From assembly GCA_022495005.1 (NCBI GenBank), contig JAGYXB010001948.1, forward strand, positions 124,001-188,000: 64,000 bases of DNA, read 5' to 3'. Of the stretch, positions 1 to 11,353 are shown in pieces. Each line of letters begins with the position of its first letter. Position 1 is the stretch's first letter. Made by a program: the position numbers and the translations under genes. This DNA comes from Rhyacophila brunnea. Taxonomy: Eukaryota; Arthropoda; Insecta; Trichoptera; Rhyacophilidae. The notes beneath the pieces were generated by a model. The model saw only the letters and a program-made list of their open reading frames with translations, was not told the origin of the DNA and ran no database searches.

Positions 1-1825
1 TCGGTGCCACAAACAAAAATGTAGGTTAATGTCACGTTATAAACATTATATTTATTTTAATATGATTCCTTTAAAAATATACTTAAAGTAAATAATTATA
101 TTAGTACTTTTCAATTATTTACGAACCGGAATGCAATATTTCATTTTTCCACTAGACCGAGCGATGATCTCAGGGGTTTCACAAAGAAGAACTGCGGTCC
201 GGCGCATTACGGTCCATTTCGAGCGCTATCAGAATTCAATTATATTTATGATCGTATTACTTTATTATAGCACTACACAAACGCGCACACAGAAAAATCC
301 TTTGGAGGGATCGACTTTGAAAAAATATCAATAATATTTTTTTAATGATTATAAAAGCGACGGAAGAGGGTGGGGTTACGAAAACTATAGCAGATGGCAT
401 AGAGCGTACCGCCTACCACTCACAGCTTCTCTTCGTTTCAACTGCGGAATACTCATTGACATTGAACACATTGAGTCTAGCAATAAACACCTAACCTACG
501 GGTGTAAATAACTAAGGGTGTTCATTTAAGAGTTAATGCTAGCTGTCGCATCGAAAAGTGGCTTTAGAATATTCGTGGATTAACGGTTATAATTATTATT
601 AGAATCGTTAGTGTCCGTTTGTGTCATCCGCGATGTCCTGTCTTTGAAATATAGCATATTAAAGCAAACATTAGATACCCCGGATAATTGCACCAATTAA
701 TGAGTGCCACGAGTTTTCCAGTAGCCACAGATCTTGCGTGTCTTAGAATGCCGAGAGGAGTGCAGACAACCCGGTCGACAACCAAATCATCCGGGTTACG
801 ATCGTCTTTCATGAGATCTTGGCGAAGAATAAGAAGAAATAATATTCAATTTACCTAAATAAATTGTATTCTTTTCGTTTCTAGGGAAGGTCCGGACACA
901 AAAACCTCTCTCTTGTGTGCTATAATTACATAATATTATATTATGTAAGTTTATAATATAAACTGTTGAATTTTGAGAATATCTGTTTAATTGTTATGTT
1001 ACGTTTGTTTGTAGTTAGATACTATTATTATTTCTCTGCTACATAAGATAGGTCCAACTTTAGACATTTTCAGCTTATTAGCCTCGTTAAATTTTGACAA
1101 TTACTGTATGTTTTGCGGAAATATACTTACAAAGATCCTTTACAAAACTAGAAGGACGAATAATTTATACCTTAGGCGCAAAATTGTGTAGGCCTTAGTC
1201 GCTTTCAAGTCATAGCACCTTCTAAGTAAACCAACATAAACAAATACAAATTTCTTGAAAATAAAATGTATTTATTTATACGTTCGGAAGTACTCAATTG
1301 AGCTCATTTTATATAAATTAGTAAAGTAGCTTAGTGTTATAATTCACGGGTTTAATATTGTAAACAAAAACTTTCCATTGTTTTAAAAAGAGTTTGAAGA
1401 GAAAATTTATTTCAAAATTATATTAATAAATTATTAAATTTAATATTAAGATAAAATTTAAGTGTCTGTCATTGATTTTGAATTATTTTCCCTTTATAAT
1501 AAACATCCAAATATTTCTATGATACCTATGCACAAAATATTTTTTTCTATTTCCATGGATACATGCTTTTTCCTTGACCTTCCGGGCAGAGTCGTCACGA
1601 AAAATCGCAGAGGCGTAACAAAAATTAATGTCACAAAAGTAGCGCCATTCGGCCACGAGCGGCGTTTCGGGGATGACGTGTAAACCCACAACCCGCAATT
1701 TATTTTGATAATTCTATAAGTATTAACAAATTCCAAGCTGTTCTATATTTTTTCTTTAATACTTAAGCAGAGACAAGTCGTTTATTTTTGTAGTCTTGAT
1801 AATGTGCATGAGCAGTTTTTATTAG
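1..1825. other. AT-rich intergenic or intronic DNA, nothing recognised
   Basis: No domain, splice-bounded exon or repeat end could be recognised here. The open frames present on either strand are short and have the low-complexity composition expected by chance in AT-rich DNA. Confidence 0.5.
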
Positions 1826-1830
1826 GTACT

Positions 1831-1870
1831 AGCTGAAGTACCCGGCTTCGCACAGGGTCGCTTCGTGGTT
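1831..1870 (+). repeat. Dispersed repeat start module (AGCTGAAGT-CCCGGCTT type)
   Basis: The string AGCTGAAGTACCCGGCTTCG lies just upstream of the tandem array at 2.1-3.0 kb. A diverged second copy is seen at about 16037-16070 (AGCTGAAGTTCCCGGCTTTG). Modules of this look commonly mark the start of dispersed insect repeats whose other end carries short microsatellites and a TATATTAGTA-like tail; such a tail is present at about 3070-3085. The class of the element (LINE tail, SINE or Helitron-like) is not resolved. Confidence 0.5.
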
Positions 1871-2101
1871 ATATTTATCTTAGATATTTAAAAAATAATA
1901 AGAGGTAATTATTTTTTTAATATTAAAATATCTGTGTAATACAATATATCAATATGAAAATAATTCTAATAGGAGTAAAGGTCAAACAAAAGAACACTAA
2001 ATTAAAATCGAATCCAAAATATGCAAACGTTATTAATGTTATTAATGTGCAGTAACAAACCAAAATTGGATGGAACAAACTTTGTATTTTATATAATACT
2101 A

Positions 2102-3060
2102 ATTTAGAAACCTTCGCAGGTGTGCGCACAACTTACAAAAATTTCATCGCAATCAGATGAATGGTATAAGAACGCATATGAATAGAAGAAGATAGAATAG
2201 ATGAAAAAGAAGAAGAAATGGTTGTCTCAATTTAGAAACCTTTGCGGGCGTGAGCACAACACTTGATCAAAATTTCATTGCAATCGGATGAATGGTATAG
2301 GAACACATACGAATAGAAGAAGAAGAAGACGATTGTACTAATTCAGAAACCTTCGCGGGTGTTGGCACAATTACTGAAGAAAGTTTTATTGCAATCGGAT
2401 GAATGGAATAGGAACTCATACAATTAATAGAAGAAGAAGATGGTCGTACTAATTCAGAAACCTTTGCGGGTGTTACCACAACAACTGACTAAGGTTTCAT
2501 CGTAATCGGATGAATGGTATAGGAACCATACGAATAAAAGAAGATATAATGAAGAAGACGAAGAAGATGTTTGTAAAATTCATAAACCTTTGCGGGTGTT
2601 GGCACAACCACTGGTTTCATCGCAATCGGATGAATGATATAGGGACCATACGAATAAAAGAAGATAGAATGAAGAAAAAGAAGAAGATGGTTGTACTAAT
2701 TCAGAAACCTTTACGGGTAAACAACAACTGATGAAAATTTCATCGCAATTGAATGAATGGTATAGGAACAATACGAATAAAAGAAGAAGAATGAAGAAGA
2801 AGATGATGATTTTTCTAATTCAGAAACCTTCATGACAACCACTTACCAAAATTTCATCGTAATCGGATGAATGGTATAGGAACCATATGAATAAAAGAAA
2901 ATAGAATGAAGAAAAAGAAGAAGATGATGATTTTTCTAATTCAGAAACCTTCATGGGTGTGCATACAACCACTTACCAAAATTTCATCGCAATCGGATGA
3001 ATGGTATAGGAACGCATACGGGACAGACACACAGACAGACAGACATACAGACAGACAGAC
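2102..3060 (+). repeat. Tandem array of about 115-bp units ending in (ACAG)n
   Basis: Units begin with a TTCAGAAACCTT-like string at about 2102, 2230, 2341, 2451, 2577, 2699, 2818 and 2939. Each carries TTTCATCGCAATCGGATGAA, then TGGTATAGGAAC, then a purine stretch rich in AAGAAGA. The last unit runs into an ACAG/GACA microsatellite near 3020-3062, followed by a TTTTTATATATTAGTATAG tail. Units differ by point changes and by length of the GAA-rich part. Short open frames across the array are by-products of the repetition and are not called as genes. Confidence 0.85.
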
Positions 3061-3111
3061 ATTCATTTTTATATATTAGTATAGCCTATACTCTTCGCGA
3101 AAGTGCAAGCA

Positions 3112-3230
3112 ATAAGTTGACGCAGTTTTATCGCAATCGGATGAACGGTATGGCAGTGCATTCAATACGAACAAACAAACAAACAAACAAACACACAAAC
3201 AAATATTATTTTTTATATATTAGATATATT
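3112..3230 (+). repeat. Second repeat tail with (AAAC)n
   Basis: Directly after the array, the string TTTATCGCAATCGGATGAAC recurs, followed by an AAAC microsatellite (about 3170-3200) and again a TTTTTATATATTAGATATA-type tail. It is a second, separate tail copy of the array's repeat family, with a different microsatellite. Confidence 0.65.
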
Positions 3231-3489
3231 ACCTACTTATTTATTATTATATATATTAATTCAAGTGAATATCATGAACTAATTTTATGCGAGGTAATCA
3301 GTCGAACAGGCGTATCAGTGCAGTAAAAAAGTTAAAATATTGCAAAGTTATAAAGCGTATAAGTACTCTATGAATAAGTAAATAGTCGTATATAATTCGT
3401 TAGCAACAGAGATTGGCATTTTTTTTCCTGGACAAAAATCATTAAGAGAATCATTGGGCAAATCATGTATCCATGTTTAATAATTTTAG

Positions 3490-3631
3490 AGCGGAATGCA
3501 CAATCTAAGATTTCGATCCTAAGGATAAGTCGCCGAAAAGCATGACTTAACTATAGACAATCCTGAGTATAGAGTTAAAGAATCCTTAACCATAGACTAC
3601 TTTTGTTATGAACACGCCCCCTTCTGTATTA
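3490..3631 (+). repeat. Dispersed repeat, copy 1 (pair with 24893-25016)
   Basis: About 140 bp shared with 24893-25016 in the same orientation. Both contain AATCTAAGATTTCGATC, then GCCGAAAAGCATGACTTAAC, and both end in CCCCCTTCTGTATTA. This copy has about 20 extra bases in the middle. No terminal inverted repeat or coding potential was recognised. Confidence 0.75.
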
Positions 3632-4604
3632 CCATTTACCACTGATAGCTGCTGTCAAAATAAATTCGCATGTCTATAAAACAGTCCATACACTCAAATT
3701 CATTTAACAATGGATATTGATAGTGTTAATTCGTTTGGCATGAACTTGGAGAATATTATTTTACTTTTATACGCCAGCCCGCAGAAATACAAAATTCCAG
3801 GTGAAAAATGACACTTGACGCATATTATTGTAACATATTTTTTTTAATTTTGTTTCCTCTTGATACTTTAAAAGATTTTGAAGTTAAAGAAAAACTTCTA
3901 GAAAATAACTTACTTGCAACCATAAATTCATTACAAGTAGGTAGAGTGTTGAGGGGTAACGCACCTTGATGCAACCGTTGATTATATAAATTTTTATTTC
4001 GCGCAAACTATCGCAAGTATTATGAAATATTTCTTAATTTAAAATGAAGAATAATGAAACAAAAATTAATTAATCATTTTCTATGTCTATTTTAGCTTAT
4101 TAAACATCACTTTAGCGATCAAAGGCGTAATCGTTTTAGTTTTTTATCATTATGAACACGTCATCATGAAAGATATGATATTATATGACACTATCCATCA
4201 TGCAGTTAGTTAACCTATTCGATGACACGTTGATGTATTGTTCTATAAATTATTAATTTTATTAATGTGTGGTCAGTATAAAATAGGGTAATATTCAAAT
4301 TATTGTTAGAAATTTGTTATTTGCTCTTCAATAATAAATACATGCAAGATTTAAGAATGATATATTCCTAGAGAAAATACATAATTTTGAAAAAAGTTGG
4401 ACGGAGTAGATCTTAAACTCATACCTTTCACTTTCCGAGTGAGTGTTCTGGCTATCAATCTAATAACTAGGTAGGTAAATTTTATTTGAAATAGGTACTT
4501 CGAAGTATATAGGAAAAATATATGTAGAATATTAGATTATTCTAATAAAAAAATATGTTGTTCCCTTTGTAACAATACAAAAAGCTAGGCCATATGGCAG
4601 AATA
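3632..4604. other. AT-rich stretch, nothing recognised
   Basis: No exon-like segment or repeat boundary was seen in this stretch. Confidence 0.45.
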
Positions 4605-5322
4605 GAACATGTACCTAACCGAAAAAAAATCGTTTTTTTTAAACGGCACATGTTCAAACACGCGCGTTAACGTGACCTTACTCCCTACTTCATTTATCGT
4701 TTGTCAATTTATGGCTACGGCCGTATGTTGTAGCTTAACTACTAAATGCCAATAGAAATGGCGTATTTCAAAAAAATACTGCCTTATTCTTAGGTCAATA
4801 ATATTATTATAAAACAATCATTATTCGTAGGATATTTATCATATTTGAATGGTCAAAGACATAGTTTATAATCAGTATCTTTAGAATTATCTTCAAATGT
4901 GTTAATTGTGCCCATTTTTTTGCATAATAAAAAGCCTAATTCTTGTTAATTTTGGGATCACAGAGATTATAAAATGAAATTTTTTTATAGTAAATATTTC
5001 ACTATATAATGTTAACATTAATTTTACTAATGGTTTTATAAATGCGTTTAAAAATTAATAAAACTAAAAAATCTTAACACCACTGCACATGGATGTACTG
5101 AAATATGACTATATTCTAAAACATTAGATCGAGAGGTTTAAAAGAATACTATTTTATGTAATAAAAATACTTTAGGAAGTCATCGAATGTTTAAAATAAA
5201 TATAAAGGATAATAAGGCTTCAGAATTATATAAATAGATTATCTACAACGTTTAAAAAATGTCCAGGATTATGCTCTGAAAATACCATAAAATCTCCATT
5301 TGACCTACATGGCGCACGTGGG
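4605..5322 (+). repeat. One-armed copy of the large foldback element
   Basis: This segment matches, with divergence, the right arm of the palindromic element at 46225-47625, from its A/T-rich centre (GAACATGTACCTAACCG followed by A and T runs and AAACGG) outward. Shared marks are CGGCCGTATGTTGTAGCTTA, TTGGGATCACAGAGATTAT-like sequence and AACACCACTGCACA. The opposite arm is missing apart from about 17 bp of its inner end. The outer end is altered (ACGTGGGCCC instead of the TGTCCCCCC seen at 47.6 kb). Immediately after it, at about 5330-5346, the inner motif GAACATATACCTAA recurs in direct orientation. No protein is encoded. Confidence 0.8.
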
Positions 5323-7135
5323 CCCTTTGTTTGAACATATACCTAAATCATAAATATAATACTCATAAATATATTAAATGTTCTATAGTCTTTTCTAACA
5401 AAATTAGCGCCCTCCGGTTGTAAGAGCTCGATGTGAAATTACCATACAAATAATTTTCTTTGAAAATTACAAGCCGAAACCGTTATCTACCGCAGTCTTA
5501 TTCGTCGCTGTATTCCCCTGGGCGACGATTGCTTGTCTACTACTTCATACCGGAAACACTTTCGAATCTCACAGGATCTGTTTATTGTCCCGGATATAGA
5601 CGGGGAAAATGGGCGCGATGGCAGAGCAATACAACACATTATTGTTGCAGAGAGACGTGCCGACCTGTTTTTATCGGAAACTATACGACTGAAATAAAAT
5701 ATGGTAGGTCACCGCTATTTTCAATATATCTTACATTATCAATGTCATATTATTTGCCTCCTTTTAATGGTTTCGCGCCAAAATATTACAATAGTAACCT
5801 TAAAACATAATTCTTAATATTACTTTTAAAGTTGACCTCTACTGAATGCTAGAGCATTTACTATGGTAATCTTGAGAATAACGAAACGACTGATTATCAA
5901 ATCGAAGGCGCTACGTCAAAATGACATTAGTATAGTATACTATGGTAAAAATGAGCTATTTATAGAAATCGATGATTTTATAAAATTCCTTCAGCGTGCC
6001 AAAAGTGCGTCAGCAAAAGATTTATTCCGCAAGATAGTTAGAATAGAGGTAACTTTTCAGATAAACTAATTAAAAGTATGACGAAACCAATCATTTTTTT
6101 CATATTGCTCTCCTATTACCTAAGTTTCATAGTCATAACGCCCAATTATTGATAGAGTTGATATGTAGTTTAATATCAATTATACAACAATTTTGTGAAA
6201 ATTCAATGAATACGATACGCCTACTACATTACTCTCGATATGAAAGCATTCATTGTATACATCAGAAAAAATATAGAATACAGCAATATTATACCTTAAT
6301 AAATACATAATATGTATTCAAATTTTGATACCGATTAGTACTAAATCTTATTTGACAAGTGTGTACGTGCCCCGCAAAAATTGTCCTGTCGATAGAATTG
6401 CACTGCAACCAATTTTAATTTTGTTGCTATATTCATTACCAATTAATATCTTTTATCATTTTCCTAAGATCCTTTCTTTGTGCTTAATTAATTTTGTATA
6501 TAATTAATTTTTGTTTTTTTGTAATTAAGGATTAAGCACTCACTCTAAAAGTAAAAGATGTGAGTGCAACTTTTATTCTAGGATTTTTTCTAATAAGAAG
6601 TTAACTATGTTCTTATGTTTTTTTTTAATTATGTAGTTTCTTTAATAAACTACACAAGCATTTTTAAATATTGTATAGATAGATATATTCAATAGTGAAA
6701 AAAAACTTTTTGTAATCTTTTCAATATCGCAGTATGCAGGTAACGGTTATGTAATAAGCTTGGAATTCAGTTCTTATTGTCAATTATGTGGCTATACTTA
6801 ATTTTATTTCGTAAGTAAAAGTAAGCTTATTGTATTCAGCAAGCTATGCCTCAAAAATTGAAGACACCCATTCATCCAAGCGTATGTTTTTCATCCGCTT
6901 ACATGAAAAAACGGTTTACGAAAACATAAAATGAGGTGGTTGGACTATGAAAAAGCATTATAGGACTAAATCTGGTGAGAAAGCTTTCTTTAAAGAGATA
7001 CAAATATTTCCAATTAAAGTTCAAAGTAAAGCTAACGCACCGAAGTTGCGACGGATTCAAATTCACAGTCAAATTCAGTACCATTTTTGTCATATATGTT
7101 TGGTTCAGACCTAAGACCTAAGAGATTTTTCTAAG
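5323..7135. other. Intergenic or intronic DNA; one unrecognised open frame
   Basis: An open frame of 116 codons on the plus strand (5460-5810) overlaps a locally GC-richer patch, but its translation shows no family signature known to me. A GTAGGT donor-like site lies near 5704. Without a match this is treated as unproven. The rest is AT-rich with no recognised feature. Confidence 0.35.
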
Positions 7136-7366
7136 AGACCATACCCGATATTAATAAGATCATATTCACCCCCTATAGAGTGGAGGTTTATATTATCAGA
7201 TTTTACTTTTTACCAGAAATGGATGTAAGCCACTTGCGCACCCTATGAGGTCCATTTTTTGACTCCAAATACACATTAAAAACAATATGTATATTTAACA
7301 AACCCAGGATTTAAACCTGGGATCCACCACATTAAAACCCGACGCATTAACCGCTCGGCCATCCTG
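7136..7366 (-). mobile_element. tRNA-derived SINE, family A, copy 1
   Basis: On the minus strand a tRNA-like head (GGCCGAGCGGTTAATGCGTC, then a B-box-like AGGTTTAAATCC) is followed by a body with an AT-rich AACAATATGT-like string, a TCCATTTCTGG string and CCTCCACTCTATAG. The same parts, in the same order, occur at 40138, 54287, 57036 and 59257. The head resembles tRNA-Leu or tRNA-Ser (TGGCCGAGCGGTTAAG), so the SINE was probably derived from one of these. It is a RNA polymerase III retroposon, with no protein. Confidence 0.8.
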
Positions 7367-10037
7367 AATGTAATAAATATATCGTATAAAAAACGTATTT
7401 CAAGAAAATCTTCACTCATATACTCCATTTTGGAGAAGAAATGGTAATTCACCAATGTTGACATGGAGTGCTTAAATATAATAATATGACGTTAAAATGT
7501 CATTTAACGGCTATCGATTGCTTATTACTAAATAATAATGACGATGAAATACTTTTACCGAGATATATTGACCCGTGTGTCAATTATAGTAGGGAAGTAG
7601 TACCGACTTACTTATTACGGTACGACATTATGCCACAAAGCCATCGGTGGCAAATGAATAAAAAATGCAGCTCCATTAATGAGATCGATAGTAAATTACT
7701 TGAGTAATAGCGGCTTTGTGTGGCTTACGGAACATTTTTGTTTTCTAACCATTAAAACAAATTGTTAATATTTAAGTATTCAAAATAGATATTTACAATC
7801 CGGATTATTTATTACCTTCCTAAGTTGATCTTTGTACACTTCGATTTAATTTCTAGGAGTAAATATACTTATAATGTTAATATACATGAAAATAATACTA
7901 AGAGTTAATTAGTTTGATCTATCATCAGCTATATCCAATAAAGTGTCAATCTGGTTCTGTCAAAAAAAATCAAGCGGATTCTTGAAGTCGCCGCCTGGTT
8001 TCCATCGGAGGTTACAATCGCAGAACTCCCAGTTACAAGATTTATTTATCTTAAACATTTTTTTTTCAAATGAAGAAGTCTTTATGTAAATATGCCTCAT
8101 AAAAATGGTAATATAAATCCAATATTGTTATACCAGTGAAAAAATATACGGAAATAATTGTAAAAGTATTTTGTTCAATGAATTCTGGCTATAAATATGA
8201 GTCTTACACGATATTTCTGTTATGACATTTGAAATTATTTTTGAAGCGCATGAAGCATGGTTAAGTTAGTAAATTCCACAAATATTAAAATTGCTCAGTT
8301 GCCATTCCGATTGTTTTAGTCAAGCAATAGTGTCCATTTTTTTACGTTCATTGTGATTATTTAATCGAGTGCAGTTAAAAATGGTTTTACATCAATTTTA
8401 CAGGGTTTTTTCAAGTAATTAATAATGTCGAAGTGTAGTATTATTGGCTATTTATCTACTCATTGGGATTGTCGTTTTCTACGCCCTGCAAATTGACATA
8501 TAAATATCATTAGTAGCAGTAGTGTGAAGTTATCTGTATATTAACCAGAAATGCGAAGAGTCACTTGTAGCTAACTTAGCCAGTGGACAAGTGATCCTTT
8601 TTTACTTAAATTTCATACATGTAGGCTCCATATCTATAGTAGGTTTTTTCAATATCTTCAGGTTTGTTTCTAATATTTTTTGTAGATGTAGGCACTTTAT
8701 TATTCCACCAAATTATTCTTTCATCAATACACGTAGATAATGTATAATGCGAGTATATCTACACGTATTACGTCAACATTCAAAATAATACCTTTTTATC
8801 TTATTGATATTATATTTTATATAAACATGAAATGATTACAAAAAACAGGATTCATCATGACATATACATCTTTCCTACAAAGTCTATAGATTGTCCAAGC
8901 GTAGATGTAAGGCACGTGAGTTCTTCAAGGATAACTCAATTTTCTGAACGCAGTCGATACTCGAATTAGTGGAATGTGTACATGTTATTTGTATTTGCGT
9001 AGTTTGCACACAGCAATGTTTTATTAATGAAAATAAGTATTCGGTTCAGTACCCTCGAGGGGCTTGTTTAAATTCGTGATCGATAGCTTGTAATGATTCA
9101 ATTTATGGCCTCCAAGTGAGTAAGGGAGCAGTGGAGCTAATACGCACATAATTTGAGAAGGTTTCCACTTCGCTTGCCAAAGACCCCTACTAATGATTGA
9201 GCTGCGCGCCAGACAGGGAAAAATAATTCAGTGTACACCCAACTTTGTGACTATATTACATCGAAAAACCAGAATCTCAAATACAAACTATGAATAATCA
9301 GTATACCAATCGTTCGTTTTGATCTATAATATTGAAATCCAATTTTTCTAATCCGTAACCTAGTTTAATACGAAACTGACTGAAAATAATTAGAAGATAA
9401 TAATTATAAGATAAAAAGAACTTTTTATATACAACGTTTTTAATTTTAATATAAACTTGACTTGACTAGCTTAAAAACGATCAAAAAAAATTATACTTGA
9501 TAGAAATAATACTGAAATGTCACTTTGACATTTCATATTGATTTCCATAGTAACGGACGTATATATTAATAATTTAGTTGCTAGGACCCCAGACCCCTAG
9601 CAACCAATAATAGTGGATTGGATTACGGATTTCTTCCGAAATAACTTTTCATACAAAACAGAATTAACTGAAAATGAATTCAACTCCACTTATAGATGAC
9701 TAAAAGTAATAAAAAATGCATTGGCATCGTGTTCTGATATATTCTAAAAATTTAAAATGTCTAGCTAGTCGGGAAGTTAGTTAAAAATCGATTGCAAGAT
9801 TTGTACCGGATAAACAACCATCGGACAAATAATAAGAATACGACCTAATAAAAACGTTATAAAATAACCTTCTCCTATGATAATGGTATTTCAAATACGA
9901 TTTTCATTTTAATTTAAAACCTTGAATTTTATCGAAATGTTTTTTTCATTTCTTTTAATAGATTTTTTTCGTTCAATGGGGAATCTCCACAAACATTTCT
10001 ATGTCTAGATAAAATGATTATTAACCCCAGAAAGAGT
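7367..10037. other. AT-rich stretch, no gene recognised
   Basis: No domain or exon could be supported. A short hairpin is visible at 9577-9604 (arms GTTGCTAGG and CCTAGCAAC around an 11-base loop). Another patch of higher GC content lies at about 9100-9230 without coding signal. Confidence 0.4.
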
Positions 10038-11353
10038 TTAACTCTTTAGTGCCAGACCCAATTGCTCACGTTAGTGTCACCCGTGTCCATATGAACACGC
10101 AATTATTGTAGTACAGTTTACTTTGCCTAATTGTTATTTTAAAATAACAATTTGGTTTATAAACGTTAGTCAATTGAAATAAGTACACTGCTTCAACTGT
10201 TCGTCATTTGAATGATCTAGCTGACATTATAAAATTATTATCAAGTGTCAAAGTGGCCATTCATTTTATAATCACAAAATGATGGACTTATGTTAAAGGT
10301 AACCGTGGTTTTCTGATTATATTGTTTCAAAGAATAATATTTCTGTCATTAAATGCATTATAAAAGTGTGCAGTTTCATTATATGTAATTAGAAATGAAA
10401 CTATTTTTGTTTATGTGGTGTTATTGCATAATCAATTAATGCGTGTCCATATGGACACGCGTGCCACTTAACACTACAAATTTAAATTATGATTTGTTAT
10501 CACTATATTTTTTATAAAATATATTATTCTTATTTTGTCAAATTATTTAGTTTCTGGGATATGTCCAAGATTGAAGAAAGAGAAATGCTGGTAAAAAATG
10601 CATTGGATGCACTTTATGAAGCTAGTGACGATGATAATGTCGACGAATATAATATTATTATTTATCTCACCACCGACCAAATCCTGTGGTTTGAACAGAT
10701 GAGGATGTTGGTGGAACAATCGATAATTTAAATCATAGATGATTATAAGCAGATGCACAAGTGAAATCTAGGAATGCAAGAACATAGATAGACTAATATG
10801 ATATTTTATACTGCAACTGGAGATTCTACACGCAATTACACCTAGCTGCACAAAATATCAATTTTACGGGAAAAATGTGGAAAATAAGAACGCTGATGGA
10901 TCTTGATAGGATGCATATTCAAAACTATGTACATCAAAATCAAAGTTCTAGCAGATATACGATTTAATGGGTAAAATTATTTTATTCAAAAAAATAGAAA
11001 AAATCGACGGTGATCGATTTTTTGAAAGAAAAAGAAACATCTGAAATCAGAACGCGGTGAAGAAAATGCAATATTAGCTTGTGTGTAATGTGTATTGAAA
11101 ACTATCATACTTTATAATAATTCTACTAATAAACCATAGATTAAAAAAAAATATGATAACATAAGTGTCACGCGTATCCATATGGACACGGCTATTATCT
11201 CAAAACTTAAAAATGATATGAAAATTTTATTTTCACTATTCATTCTCTGTTATATTACAGATACATAAAAAATGTAAATAAACAATTTTTAAAACAAATA
11301 AAAATTCATGTCACACCGTGTCCATGTGGACACCTGTGCCACTAATGAGTTAA
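10038..11353 (+). mobile_element. Decayed piggyBac-type transposon with TTAA duplications
   Basis: The element occupies 10042-11349 and is flanked on both sides by TTAA (10038-10041 and 11350-11353), the target site typical of piggyBac. The terminal inverted repeats are CTCTTTAGTGCCA on the left and, read inwards on the other strand, CTCATTAGTGGCA on the right. Palindromic CGTGTCCATATGGACACG-like motifs occur four times, at 10082-10099, 10441-10460, 11173-11190 and 11317-11333; the second is a perfect 20-bp palindrome. They may be transposase-binding subterminal repeats. At about 1.3 kb the element is roughly half the length of an autonomous piggyBac, so it is internally deleted. Confidence 0.8.
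10561..11117 (+). pseudogene. piggyBac transposase remnants inside the element
   Basis: Only scraps of coding sequence remain between the inverted repeats. From 10561 a frame opens with MSKIEEREML and runs through an acidic stretch (ASDDDNVDEY) to a stop at 10731; piggyBac transposases commonly begin with an acidic, poorly ordered region. Near the right end, 11082-11117 reads CVMCIENYHTL followed by a stop, which resembles the cysteine-rich C-terminal tail of piggyBac transposases, where a Cys-containing motif is followed by YHT. The catalytic DDE core is not readable, so no active enzyme is encoded. The assignment rests mainly on the TTAA sites and inverted repeats; the two coding scraps support it weakly. 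A different DNA transposon with TTAA preference remains possible. Confidence 0.5.

Noticed and set aside
2267..3326. Several repetitive open frames on both strands
   Set aside because: They are translations of the 115-bp tandem units and microsatellite tails.
5460..5810. 116-codon frame with cysteines and a donor-like site
   Set aside because: No recognisable family, no supported acceptor, and no partner exon nearby; left as unproven.
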